DNA of 64,000 nt from Psychrobacter glacincola (GCA_001411745.2 LIQB01000002.1:311892-375891); one strand, 5' to 3'. Numbered from the stretch's first letter, positions 53,279-62,646 are shown. Made by a program: numbers and translations. Notes: a model not told the origin generated them from the letters alone.

Positions 53279-53920
53279 ATGTCTCATATCAATAGCCAAA
53301 ATCTCACGCCTTCCAAATATACTCATCGTTATACGCCGCGGCATCCTTTGGCAAAAGAGGCGGTTAGCCAAATAGAGAAATGTGAACGACGTTCGCAAGA
53401 TATTGTCCAAGCCATGGGTTATCCGCCAAAACACATCATATCCGCCTGTGATCGTCTGCGTCATGTATTGTCTAGCGACATACTAGGACTTAATGCGACA
53501 GATATTGATAGTTACTTTACTGCTCATGAATTCTTAAAAACACTATTATCCGTGCTCGATATAAAGTACGACACCTTTGCAGAGGATATTGCGCAAATCC
53601 AATATGACTTGGCGCATTATCCTTATCCGCTACCGCAATATCACTTGCGAGCGGTCATCGACTTTATATGGAGTGAGGGCGCTAACTTGATGTCGCGCGG
53701 CGTGGCTAGCAGTAAGGCTGTTGCGTATTTACCGCAAAATATTGCCAAAATGAATGCGGCAAAGCGTGAGTTGGTGATTCAACAATGTCTGGCTGCGCAT
53801 TATGCAGAATATAACGGTCACTTGCCGTATAATGGCGTGATTAACGGTTATCAACTTATCATTGAACAGCGTCATGAGATGGTTGATAGCATCGAGTATG
53901 ATCTGCCGCAGTGTGAGTAG
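53279..53920 (+). CDS. Unknown protein, long paralogue of the 28200-28667 gene
   Basis: 213 residues from ATG 53279 (AGGAG 6 bases upstream). An apparent hydrophobic N-terminal extension from 53213 is rejected, because its frame is not kept in copy A. The first 110 residues match the paralogue (RSQDIVQAMGYPPKH, RLRHVLSSDILGLNA, FAEDIAQIQ). A middle part unique to this copy follows (FIWSEGANLMSRG, KRELVIQQCLAAHYAE), then NGVINGYQLIIEQRHEMVD. It is helical, soluble and without a known motif. A role linked to the conserved leader is plausible but unknown. Confidence 0.65.
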   Translation: MSHINSQNLTPSKYTHRYTPRHPLAKEAVSQIEKCERRSQDIVQAMGYPPKHIISACDRLRHVLSSDILGLNATDIDSYFTAHEFLKTLLSVLDIKYDTFAEDIAQIQYDLAHYPYPLPQYHLRAVIDFIWSEGANLMSRGVASSKAVAYLPQNIAKMNAAKRELVIQQCLAAHYAEYNGHLPYNGVINGYQLIIEQRHEMVDSIEYDLPQCE

Positions 53921-53994
53921 GATGTGATACATCACTCATCAATTGGTAGCATTAACATTTAACACAGCATACCCAAATAAAAAGGCCGTCCCCA

Positions 53995-54723
53995 ATGACC
54001 GATACTAATCCTTATAACTCGTATAATTTTGCACCTTTGCAGCCAACTGGTAGAAACGAGACCAATACTGCCAATACCTATGCGCCTGAAGACATGATTA
54101 AAATATATGAGCAGCAGTTTCTTATTCCAGTGCCTGAAGAAAAGCTGACCGAATTTTTACCCGCGCTAAAAAGCTTCTATGATATTGACGATCATACGTT
54201 AGATGTGAGTGCCATTATTTTCGACGCAATCGCAGACGCCTCTATCATTTACAACCATAAAATCAAAGTGGGCGACTATCAAATACTAGGTGGATTGATA
54301 GAGGAAGCGATTGAATATGATGAAGACAATAAAGATGACCAAGCCACTGAAGACCTATCCGTTGAAGACAAAGACATTCAAGCCTATACACTAGAATGTA
54401 AGCGTACTTTTTTCATTAATGAGGTAGAGATATCTTATCATTTTAACTTGTTTATTTATGGTGACGGTTATTCTACTTTAACCAAAAAAGAAACCGTGCT
54501 AGAAAAAATGTACTGGTTCGTTAGAGGAAGATTTGAAGAGAATCTATTAGACGAGACTGAAGATAATGACAGTTTAGACTCGATCAATGAGCAGCTAGCC
54601 AGTTTGGGTATTCGGGAAATGGATTTGACAACCATAGACGAAGTAATAAGCTATGTGGAAGACAGTATCATAGATGATGCCATGGTAGAGGCGCTTAACA
54701 AGTTATTAGATGCGGCTGAGTAG
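53995..54723 (+). CDS. Acidic unknown protein, 242 residues
   Basis: Strongly acidic (EEAIEYDEDNKDDQATEDLS in the middle, DETEDNDSLDS near the end). A polar N-terminus is followed by helical stretches and a beta-like core, YTLECKRTFFINEVEISYHF. No signal, membrane helix or nucleotide motif is seen. High acidity could mean a DNA mimic or a binding partner for a basic protein, which is speculation. It sits between the leader gene and the NADAR gene and ends in a hairpin terminator. Confidence 0.55.
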   Translation: MTDTNPYNSYNFAPLQPTGRNETNTANTYAPEDMIKIYEQQFLIPVPEEKLTEFLPALKSFYDIDDHTLDVSAIIFDAIADASIIYNHKIKVGDYQILGGLIEEAIEYDEDNKDDQATEDLSVEDKDIQAYTLECKRTFFINEVEISYHFNLFIYGDGYSTLTKKETVLEKMYWFVRGRFEENLLDETEDNDSLDSINEQLASLGIREMDLTTIDEVISYVEDSIIDDAMVEALNKLLDAAE

Positions 54724-54735
54724 GTAGCTATCCGT

Positions 54736-54776
54736 AAAATTGATGTCAGGACAACACGTTTTAACGTCAATTTTTA
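54736..54776 (+). terminator. Terminator-like hairpin
   Basis: AAAATTGATG pairs with CGTCAATTTT (one G-T pair), followed by T. It ends the acidic unknown gene. Confidence 0.6.
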
Positions 54777-54846
54777 TAAGAGCCGTTGTAAAAGAATATT
54801 TATATAAGACTAGCTATAAAAGACTATTGATATAGGGCACATTGCT

Positions 54847-55581
54847 ATGCAACAAACACAGAATTCTGTGGATCAAAGACAAGATGCTGTAGAACACAGA
54901 CCCGTATTTATGCCGAGAACCAACAGTGACAATCTGGTAAAAACAGACATGGTTAGGTTTGAGCGGCATGTGGGGTTTGCCAGTCGCCAAAAGAAAAAAT
55001 CCATCAATGATATGCATCAAGTTATTCGCAAAAAGTATGGCTTTAGTCATGTCCTTGAGCTATCGAGCAAGTCTGGCAATAAATTGAGTTTTCCGCTGAG
55101 TCCATTGAGCTTGAAGCTAACAAATGAACAAGATGGGCAGCAGTACAGTGTCGAAAATGCCTTTCAAAGCAGTATGGTTTTTGAAGATGGTGGCCCCTAT
55201 ACTGACTTGTTAAGTGCGCCGCCAAGACAAGTCAGAAAGGACGAGCGCTTAATGACCTCGGGTGAACTGATTGGCTATAATTATTTTGGCATGGAGTGGA
55301 GCGTAGAGCCATTAACCACATTTTATGATTGGCTCTATGTGAATGCCCTAAAGCAAAACCCGCATTTGCATGAAGAAGTTATGCAATATCAAGCCTTTAC
55401 GGATCGTGAGTTTAATCCTAAAAAGTCTATCCATTGTGCGGCTTATGCACTGGCGATGTTTGTGGCGCTCAATAAACGCGAGTTGCTCGATAACATTGAA
55501 GACCCCGCAGTATTTTTTAATCTATATCATGAATTCAAAATAAGTAATACTGAGCAGCTTTTGGAAGCGGGTTGGGTTTGA
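54847..55581 (+). CDS. DarT1-associated NADAR-family protein (DUF6977-like), orphan
   Basis: 244 residues. Segments typical of the NADAR antitoxins that remove ADP-ribose from DNA: FERHVGFASRQKKKSINDMH, HVLELSSKSG, YSVENAFQSSMVFEDGGPYT, LTTFYDWLYVNALKQNP and AFTDREFNPKKSIHCAAYAL. Such proteins usually sit beside the DNA ADP-ribosyltransferase DarT1. No DarT-like gene is found on either side here, so this is an orphan: a decayed toxin pair, an anti-toxin defence, or a general DNA-repair glycohydrolase. The family call is from memory of conserved segments. Confidence 0.7.
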   Translation: MQQTQNSVDQRQDAVEHRPVFMPRTNSDNLVKTDMVRFERHVGFASRQKKKSINDMHQVIRKKYGFSHVLELSSKSGNKLSFPLSPLSLKLTNEQDGQQYSVENAFQSSMVFEDGGPYTDLLSAPPRQVRKDERLMTSGELIGYNYFGMEWSVEPLTTFYDWLYVNALKQNPHLHEEVMQYQAFTDREFNPKKSIHCAAYALAMFVALNKRELLDNIEDPAVFFNLYHEFKISNTEQLLEAGWV

Positions 55582-55661
55582 TCGTTAGAGCGGTAATTTA
55601 TGTAGTAAAAATTATCAAGATAAACTTATGCTAACCAAGTGACTTTATGATATATGAGAAT

Positions 55662-55685
55662 AGCCAAGCTTGTCTTGGCTTTTTC
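55662..55685 (+). terminator. Rho-independent terminator
   Basis: AGCCAAG (55662-55668) pairs with CTTGGCT (55674-55680), followed by TTTTC. It ends the NADAR gene. Confidence 0.8.
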
Positions 55686-55825
55686 ATGCCTAAAAACTTT
55701 TGATATCTAAAAACTTTTCATGCCTAAAAAATAAGCACCTTAGTCTGGTTGATTTTAGCGTTATATATTTCAACAGAACGCTTATTACTCTTAATTATGT
55801 AGATGTGATATAAACTTACGAATAC

Positions 55826-55987
55826 TAGGGCATGTCCTCATTTTAAAAGTGACGATAAAAATGAGATAAATTGCAGTCAAACAAGGATAATATCGAGATA
55901 TTAGTCAGCTATTTGACACCGTTTGGCAAGATTTAGCCATTTTTAAACCATTTATATAACTATCGATTGAATTGAGGACACGCCCTA
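55826..55987. mobile_element. Full MITE-like element, copy 3
   Basis: 162 bp with TA at both sides. The ends are GGGCATGTCCTCA and TTGAGGACACGCCC; the interior is closely similar to copy 2 (37529-37702) but has small deletions. It lies just outside the mobile-island boundary, in the chromosomal flank of the tRNA-Gly site. Confidence 0.8.
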
Positions 55988-56016
55988 AGTATGACTATAA
56001 TCCTAGAAAATTAGAC

Positions 56017-56056
56017 AAAAAAAATCCCCACTTCTTATTTAAGAAGTGAGGATTTT
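56017..56056 (-). terminator. Terminator of the displaced tRNA-Gly gene
   Basis: AAAATCCCCACTTCTTA pairs with TAAGAAGTGAGGATTTT, and the minus-strand reading ends in eight T. It lies 22 bp beyond the CCA end of the tRNA-Gly remnant, as expected for the original tRNA transcript. Confidence 0.75.
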
Positions 56057-56077
56057 AGTGCTTTTATAAGCCATATT

Positions 56078-56122
56078 TGGAGCGGGAAAAGAGATTCGAA
56101 CTCTCGACCCCAACCTTGGCAA
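56078..56122 (-). tRNA. tRNA-Gly(GCC) 3' remnant, probable attachment site
   Basis: 45 bp that read, on the minus strand, from the anticodon loop TTGCCAA through the variable region and T-arm GAGAGTTCGAATCTC to the acceptor TTCCCGCTCCA. This matches the 3' part of bacterial tRNA-Gly(GCC). The 5' half is missing; upstream on that strand lies unrelated sequence. It is therefore not a working gene but the att copy left when an island inserted. The intact tRNA is expected at the far end of the island, outside the window. Confidence 0.85.
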
Positions 56123-56368
56123 TGGTGTCAAACTATTTTGCTTAATGGTATCTAATATATAAGTATATGATATAAACATACTTATTGATTATAATTTATA
56201 GGATCATTTTATCATATTAGTGTAATTCGTAATAGTGTTTTTATATTTTAGGCACTGTGAAAAAGCATGTATTGACACCTAACTATTATTGAGATAGTCT
56301 GGAAATACTCCTACCCTATCGTCATTATTTCTAGGACGGTTTATTATCCTAGCTATTAGAGGTGTTCA

Positions 56369-56920
56369 ATGGCAAAAAAGCCTTCAGCTCGTAATCATTT
56401 TTTTACACCCAGTCATACTATGTTGACCGTCCATCCTAAAGCGTCAATAGCCTATAAAACTTGGCTGAAGTGTCATCCCAAAACATCACGCATTCATCTT
56501 GCTGATATCAATAAATATCTTAAGCCGCCGATAAGAATTATTTCTAGTGATAAAGAAGGCTACCTATATTTTGACAACTTTGAGCGTATGGCAGATATTT
56601 TTCATTACGAGGCTGATATAAGCCAGCCATTTATAATCATTACAGGTAATGATCAGCAAATTACTAAGATGGCTTGGGCAGAAGTATTGAGGCTTTGCCG
56701 CTATCAGAATATTGACCATGTTTCTTTATGGCAGCACTTACGAGATGACTGTGCAGCGACAACACTGAAGCAGCTAATGGGGTGTGATAGTTTGTTCAAT
56801 GAGGATTACTGTGATTTTGCAGGCATCAATATCGATCGATACTTCTACAGGCAAAGGTCTTTAAAGCAAGTTGAAGAAACGTTTGATTTAGCACAGAATA
56901 CGGACTGGATCAATGTATGA
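56369..56920 (+). CDS. Small first protein of a recombinase trio
   Basis: 183 residues. AGAGGTG precedes the ATG. It has no catalytic motif I recognise; the basic N-terminus (MAKKPSARNHFFTPS) and several Trp/His residues could suit DNA or partner binding. Its stop overlaps the next gene's start by 8 bases, so it is co-translated with two tyrosine recombinases. Small accessory proteins occur in other three-gene modules (Tn554, RIT, gamma-mobile-trio), and membership of one of these is possible but not shown. Confidence 0.75.
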   Translation: MAKKPSARNHFFTPSHTMLTVHPKASIAYKTWLKCHPKTSRIHLADINKYLKPPIRIISSDKEGYLYFDNFERMADIFHYEADISQPFIIITGNDQQITKMAWAEVLRLCRYQNIDHVSLWQHLRDDCAATTLKQLMGCDSLFNEDYCDFAGINIDRYFYRQRSLKQVEETFDLAQNTDWINV

Positions 56921-59333
56921 AGTAAAAGAATGGACTGTTAGGACTATGGAGGCCGAAACGGTTCATGATTTGATCAGACGGATTGTGCCATATAATTCAC
57001 CATTGTCAGCTCAAGTACACAGACTTGTTTTTGAGCTGATAAAGCTATCTCCAAAATACTTGATGAAAACTAATGATCAGAGTGCCGATACTAGTTTGAC
57101 GAAGCTAACGTATGACGAATGCAATATCATTATAAGTACAGTCAAAGCTGATAAAAGCTCGGATGTCTGGTCTGTTTCATATATGTTAGCTGCATTTACT
57201 GACTACTATAGACAAAAACCATTTACTGATGAATCTTGGCTTTTTATAAGCAAGTATTTACAATTTATATTACTAATAGCAGAGCGTGAGGATAAGCATT
57301 TTAATAAGATTAACAATCTTGGTGTTCGAATAAGAATGGCGCTCAAAAAGAACTCATCTCAGACTGCGATTATTGATGAGTTAATCAACATACATGGATC
57401 ATCTGCTAATGTTTACGAGAACTTCGCCGATATTGAATCGTATGAACAAGATATGCAGTATAGCGAGCAGACAGGCTTAGTCAAAAATACGAATCTAGCT
57501 AAGAAAGTAGGTGAGATAAGACTTGCTTATGAAGTCGTTATTGAGAATAAGGGTTATATCGAAAGGCAATTTAGCAGAAAGGGGCAGTCTGTATTCATAA
57601 AAAAGGCGAGAAATGAACAGGCTTTACTTTTCACAAATGAAGTAACCCGACGAATACGCTTTCCTAAACCATTCTCAGATAACAACGTTGCCAAACCAGA
57701 AGACCTAGCAGACGATAATCCACCAGCGCTTTTAGACAATAGATACAATCCCAGTAAGAAAGCAGCTAAATCATCACAATTACAGCAGTATCAAGTCAAA
57801 ACCAGCTACTTACACAATAAACGTAATCAATTTATGTTTCCCAGTAATACTAGGTTATTAACGGTATCTGATTATCAGTCGGTTTTTGTAAAACTGTGGT
57901 CCATAGTATCTGATGATGAACAATGTGTTAGGCGAGTCGCTGCTGTATTGTTACTATCAATGATAAGCGGCAGGTCAATTCAAAACGTGATTAAAGAGGT
58001 GGCTAATAACAAAAGCCAAAGACAGTTTTTGGTGGAAGAAGAGAGTGGCGTAACTGTGATTCGGAATACGATTAATGTCACAGTCAATCGGCGCGATAAA
58101 ATAAAGCCAATCACCAAAAGTCATAGCAATAACTTTAGTCTGCCGCTGCCATTATCCTTAAGTGTCATATTACAGTATAAATTTGAAGTAGAGCCAATCG
58201 AGATCAATCAGCTCCTAAAGGCACTTAGAGAATCCTTATCATTACCTCTATTATCAAATCAACATATTGAATCAGCGCTAGCGTTTATTATTACCCATCG
58301 TATTGGCGAACCATTACACTCAGACATTATTACGGGTGTAGAGGTAGAGCACTCATCACCGCTGTACTATACCAGTATAAAAACATCTACACTGCTTCAT
58401 ACCTATCAAGCTGCAATCAATATACTAAGTGGTCGCTACCTTAAAGATCTGAGAGCTGTCCACTACTACAGCGTAAATTACGATCAAGTATTCTCCGGTT
58501 ATTTAGGCCTAAGACACTATCAATTATGGCAAGCTCACAGATATTCTTATTTTTTGGATACGCCAATTGTCGCTAGTAATATTAACAAAACCTACATTGG
58601 TAGTGAAATGGCACTGACTGATAAGGTGTGCGGTAATTTTTTCGCTTTACTTGCTAGAAAGGTACAAGGTGATAGGCAACAATTAAGTCATGGTACAAAT
58701 GCCAGTGAAGATGAATATATCAAACAATTTAATGCTTATGGCCTATGGCTATGGCACGTTATTCAGATTCAAACTGGTATAAGACCCGTCAATGACGCAC
58801 CTGGGTTTTTAAATCAATTCAATTTTATTCATGACATGTATTGGGTTTCAGATAAATCAATACGCCAAGGCAAAGACTACGGTCGCCTCATCCCTGTAAG
58901 TGGTTTTTTAAAAAAGGCGCTAAAAAACTACATCAGTTATATTAAATATTTTGCTAGTGTGCACAATCCTTTATATGCAGACCACATACTTAAGATTAAT
59001 AAGATTTTGCAATCAGAAGAACCTTTTTTACAGATATTTAGCTTAAATCCAAAAAAGTTTATGCCTATCACACCAAAACGCATTAGAAATACGGTGGGTA
59101 AAGCTTTGCCTCATCAAGATAACTGGTTACGACATCAATTACGCTCGATGCTGACCAACGAAGTAGACGAGGTATACGTTTGCGCCTTATTAGGTCATGA
59201 ACACGCTGATCAAGAGATATTTCATCCGATGTCCTCATTATCAATCAATCAATATAGGACAGAGCTATTGCCCCAGCTAGATCTTGTGGCGCAAAAGCTT
59301 GATCTTAAGCAAGTGGAGATCAAGCATGGCTAA
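56913..59333 (+). CDS. Large tyrosine recombinase A of the trio
   Basis: 806 residues. The C-terminal catalytic domain keeps the expected residues: Arg near position 624 in TGIRPVND, H741 and R744 in RHQLRSML, H762 in LLGHEHAD and the nucleophile Y781 in INQYRTEL. The first 600 residues are far longer than in phage integrases and match nothing I know; they are helical and basic. It overlaps its neighbours by 8 bases on both sides. It is expected to join with the second recombinase to excise and integrate the island at tRNA-Gly. Confidence 0.85.
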   Translation: MYEVKEWTVRTMEAETVHDLIRRIVPYNSPLSAQVHRLVFELIKLSPKYLMKTNDQSADTSLTKLTYDECNIIISTVKADKSSDVWSVSYMLAAFTDYYRQKPFTDESWLFISKYLQFILLIAEREDKHFNKINNLGVRIRMALKKNSSQTAIIDELINIHGSSANVYENFADIESYEQDMQYSEQTGLVKNTNLAKKVGEIRLAYEVVIENKGYIERQFSRKGQSVFIKKARNEQALLFTNEVTRRIRFPKPFSDNNVAKPEDLADDNPPALLDNRYNPSKKAAKSSQLQQYQVKTSYLHNKRNQFMFPSNTRLLTVSDYQSVFVKLWSIVSDDEQCVRRVAAVLLLSMISGRSIQNVIKEVANNKSQRQFLVEEESGVTVIRNTINVTVNRRDKIKPITKSHSNNFSLPLPLSLSVILQYKFEVEPIEINQLLKALRESLSLPLLSNQHIESALAFIITHRIGEPLHSDIITGVEVEHSSPLYYTSIKTSTLLHTYQAAINILSGRYLKDLRAVHYYSVNYDQVFSGYLGLRHYQLWQAHRYSYFLDTPIVASNINKTYIGSEMALTDKVCGNFFALLARKVQGDRQQLSHGTNASEDEYIKQFNAYGLWLWHVIQIQTGIRPVNDAPGFLNQFNFIHDMYWVSDKSIRQGKDYGRLIPVSGFLKKALKNYISYIKYFASVHNPLYADHILKINKILQSEEPFLQIFSLNPKKFMPITPKRIRNTVGKALPHQDNWLRHQLRSMLTNEVDEVYVCALLGHEHADQEIFHPMSSLSINQYRTELLPQLDLVAQKLDLKQVEIKHG

Positions 59334-62300
59334 GTCATCAGAGTTATCGTCTCATGAGAAAAGAGCTGCTAATTTACAGCGTCAAAAACAAGTATTAATC
59401 AGTAAAGCGGAGGAGGTGGCTGCTGATTATTTATACAGACATCAGCCTTTTAATGAATCTAATATGGAAGAGCATTATCATGCTATCGATAATGAACTAT
59501 CAAATTCATTCACGACATTCAATCAATACCGCTGTGCAAGGCAAGGGTTTTTGCAAGCAGTCAGAACTTATAATAAAGATAAACACTGTTCATTAGATGA
59601 GCCAGTCGTTCCTATTGTGGCTGAACGAGATAAGCTCACCATTAGCTATGAGTGGTTTGTTGAAGGTTCAAAGGTTTCAAGTACTTGGGAGGCGATGCAA
59701 CTATTTTGGCAGAATAAGCGCAAGTTTAGTGCCAATGACTATGTGACTTACTTTTTATATAGCAGTATTATATTCGGTGGTCTAAATGATTTACCTGCAC
59801 TAAAAGCATTATATCAGTGGGTCTTTAGCGATCGAAAATTACATCTTGTTGATTTAGAAAAACAGAATGAACATCATAAGAAGTTAGATGCTAATAAAAT
59901 TTTGCTCGTGATTCCTTTAGAGACCAGAGATGACAAATATGGTTGCAGAGTTGATGGCAATGATGACGCATTGATTCGCTATGTGTCTTATATTCCTGAT
60001 GACCTAAGTCTTATGTTTCTATACGCCTTAAGTGATACTGATGTAAATAAGCATAAAATACAGCAGTTTGAGACGATTATCAAAGGATTGAACAATACGT
60101 TTGAACTTACTTGCAGAGACCCAGAAAAAATCCATTTATCACATCTTATCAAATACGCTAATTTTCATTGGCGCCATTGGCCTGGTAGTGCTATCGATGG
60201 CGCTGGCAGTCTTGTCATGCAAGGACAGCTTAAAAGTACATCACTACCTACTGAGCAATTATTTAGTTATAACCAAGAAGTTATTCAAAGTACCCAACCA
60301 GCTATTACTTGGCAACAGCTGTTTATTCAAAGCACATCATCGAACGTTACTTCTAAGCCAAGTAACAGCTATCCCGCTTTCAGTAAAAACATCATTCAGC
60401 TCATTCAAGAAGGATTGAAAGGGACTCGAGCATCTGCTAAAGATACTATTAACAACGTAAAAAATGACTTTCCTCAGCCTAATGCCATACGTCTGATCGG
60501 TTGGGTGCTGTCTTTATTAGAAGGCAATCAAACCAACCTAAACTCAGTTAGTAAGTACGTCGGTTGTATTGGACGTGAATGGCTTATGTTGACGATGGAT
60601 GAAGATTTAGAAGAATGGGGTACCAATGATTATGAAGAAATATATGAGCAAATCATCTTAAGTAAAGTCAAAGACGCTCGTAAAAAAGATGTTTTGCACA
60701 AAGACTCGATCGATGATCGAGATGATATTGAGCTTGATTATGACGATGTCAAGAATAGTGGAGGTGACGATTTAGAGGAACCAATATCTGATTTAGAGCA
60801 AGCGCTAGACCAAAATGTTGACTCAAAAGATGAAGGCAAACAATCCACGAGCTTAGATGAGCTTAAAAACACCCAGTCTTATACCTATGGACGATTACGC
60901 GCTTTTCATCGATATCAGATGCAGTATTTCGATGCTCCTGATGTGGTTTTTGCATGGGGAGAAAACAAACAGATCGTCAAAGCAAGCATGGTCTCACCTC
61001 GGGTGTATAAGGCTATGCATGAGATGCTACAAGCATCTGAATTAAACAAGAGTCAAACGCTTTTATGCCAGACGATATTAATTTTAGCGTATCGTACTGG
61101 CATGCGCATTAATGAGCTTGCAGGTATAAAACTCAAAAATATAAAAGATCTTTCGGATATTAGCATTGTACTGACGCCAAACCCTTATCTACGTCTTAAA
61201 AGCAGCAGTGCTAAAAGAAGAGTGTTGTTGGAGGCACTTTTAAAGAAAGATGAGCTAAGGATAGTTACGTTGTTTATTGCTCAGCAAGAAAGAATGGGGG
61301 CGTCCTATTTGTTCTCTCAAGGCGTGGGTAAGCAGCCTCTACCAACGTATTTTTTTAGCAATTTGATGAGAATACTATGGGATAGAGTGCTTGGACAAGA
61401 TAATCATAATTATACTTTTCATAGCCTTAGGCATACGGCAATCAGTCAATTAGCGCTAGCTATTAACGGTTCGGCATTAGCAGAGGTGATGACCGACTAT
61501 AGCCAAGATGAATGTCAAAACATCGCTGATAGCTTGGCAGGTTATCATCAAAATCAAGGTGCTTGGTTTGGATTAGCAAGTTTCGTAGGTCATCTCACTT
61601 GTGACACTACCTTTGAGCATTATATCCATACCGCACATTTATTAGCAGGGTGGCAGCTGAGCAACGCTAAAATCGAAATACCTTTTACTGTACTGAAAAG
61701 TATAACTGGTATAGATTACCAAACTGTCAATTATCACGATAAAACCGCCTATGACAAATCTACTAAAGCGGTAGCGTTGAAGAAATTAAGACCTTACTTT
61801 GCTAAAAAGCTAAAAGCACATCACACCCCTTTATTTACAGCACCCGATGTGAGCACCCAACTTATCCAGCGGAGTGCTGAAGGTGAGGGGATACATCGCT
61901 CTATTTTTATTGATGTCAGGTATGATGCTGTTATAAGTTTTATAAGAGAGGTAGATAACCTTAAACCTGAGCTGCGTGAAAAAGAGTTGGAAAACATAGC
62001 GATAAAACACGGTATTCATTTACTCAATGCACGCGAGCTATACAAAAATGCGAGTAACTTAAATAATAACGACAAGCTCATCACTCAAGTAAAAGGTCAA
62101 ACTGCTCAAGCCATTATTACCACGGCATTAGATAAAGCTTATAACATGTCCGTACATAAACCTGATACATTGCGACAGTTTGTCAGAACCTATCAAAAAA
62201 AGCATATTACCTCTCGGTCTTACTTAAAGTTTGGCATTAAAAAGTCACAACATGATTTGTTGGCTGAATTTTTGAAGATAGGCTGTGAAATTATTGCTCC

Positions 62301-62538
62301 TCACCATTGGCAGCTGAATTCTAGTAGTATAAAAGAGGTTAGGGACTTTAAGAGAAAGCATAAAATTGATAGTGCTGTTAGGGTAGAAGCCAACCAACAC
62401 TGTGTAGGCTTTGAAGTTAGAGTTGTCAGAAAAATGAACGCCAAATCTGAAAAACAAGCTACTTATGAGTCGTCCGGCGTCTTGAAATTTTTTGGAGAAA
62501 TGTTAGCAATACTGCTTGAACAGGATAGTGAAGAATAA
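59326..62538 (+). CDS. Very large tyrosine recombinase B of the trio
   Basis: 1070 residues from ATG 59326 (GGAG 8 bases upstream, 8-base overlap with gene A). Catalytic residues: R594 in YRTGMRINELAG, H699 and R702 with H703 in FHSLRHTAI, H756 in FVGHLTCD, and Y766 in FEHYIHT. A stretch with many Asp/Glu (residues about 450-520) precedes the catalytic domain. About 300 residues follow the tyrosine, unusual for recombinases, and may bind DNA or partner proteins. Both large recombinases appear intact, so the module may be active. Confidence 0.87.
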   Translation: MAKSSELSSHEKRAANLQRQKQVLISKAEEVAADYLYRHQPFNESNMEEHYHAIDNELSNSFTTFNQYRCARQGFLQAVRTYNKDKHCSLDEPVVPIVAERDKLTISYEWFVEGSKVSSTWEAMQLFWQNKRKFSANDYVTYFLYSSIIFGGLNDLPALKALYQWVFSDRKLHLVDLEKQNEHHKKLDANKILLVIPLETRDDKYGCRVDGNDDALIRYVSYIPDDLSLMFLYALSDTDVNKHKIQQFETIIKGLNNTFELTCRDPEKIHLSHLIKYANFHWRHWPGSAIDGAGSLVMQGQLKSTSLPTEQLFSYNQEVIQSTQPAITWQQLFIQSTSSNVTSKPSNSYPAFSKNIIQLIQEGLKGTRASAKDTINNVKNDFPQPNAIRLIGWVLSLLEGNQTNLNSVSKYVGCIGREWLMLTMDEDLEEWGTNDYEEIYEQIILSKVKDARKKDVLHKDSIDDRDDIELDYDDVKNSGGDDLEEPISDLEQALDQNVDSKDEGKQSTSLDELKNTQSYTYGRLRAFHRYQMQYFDAPDVVFAWGENKQIVKASMVSPRVYKAMHEMLQASELNKSQTLLCQTILILAYRTGMRINELAGIKLKNIKDLSDISIVLTPNPYLRLKSSSAKRRVLLEALLKKDELRIVTLFIAQQERMGASYLFSQGVGKQPLPTYFFSNLMRILWDRVLGQDNHNYTFHSLRHTAISQLALAINGSALAEVMTDYSQDECQNIADSLAGYHQNQGAWFGLASFVGHLTCDTTFEHYIHTAHLLAGWQLSNAKIEIPFTVLKSITGIDYQTVNYHDKTAYDKSTKAVALKKLRPYFAKKLKAHHTPLFTAPDVSTQLIQRSAEGEGIHRSIFIDVRYDAVISFIREVDNLKPELREKELENIAIKHGIHLLNARELYKNASNLNNNDKLITQVKGQTAQAIITTALDKAYNMSVHKPDTLRQFVRTYQKKHITSRSYLKFGIKKSQHDLLAEFLKIGCEIIAPHHWQLNSSSIKEVRDFKRKHKIDSAVRVEANQHCVGFEVRVVRKMNAKSEKQATYESSGVLKFFGEMLAILLEQDSEE

Positions 62539-62646
62539 GTCTGATACAGCCAGCATTGTAAATTTAGGTTGCCTAACTAAAGTCTCCCAATTTAATGCCT
62601 ACGGATTTGATGGCATAGCTCATAGCTCAATACTCCGAGGTGTATC

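Larger units (their letters stand above)
55582..56368. other. Boundary region: terminators, MITE and tRNA-Gly remnant
   Basis: 787 bp without a protein gene. In order it holds the terminator of the NADAR gene, the MITE-like copy 55826-55987, the minus-strand terminator of the former tRNA gene, the tRNA-Gly 3' remnant (56078-56122), and about 245 bp that form the left edge of the mobile island with the promoter of the recombinase genes. Confidence 0.7.

Noticed and set aside
54847-55581. Adjacent DarT toxin for the NADAR protein
   Set aside because: Neither neighbour shows a DarT/ADP-ribosyltransferase pattern. The upstream gene is acidic and unrelated, and the downstream side is non-coding.
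56078-56122. Functional tRNA-Gly gene
   Set aside because: Only the anticodon-loop to CCA part exists; the acceptor 5' strand and D-arm are missing on the minus strand.
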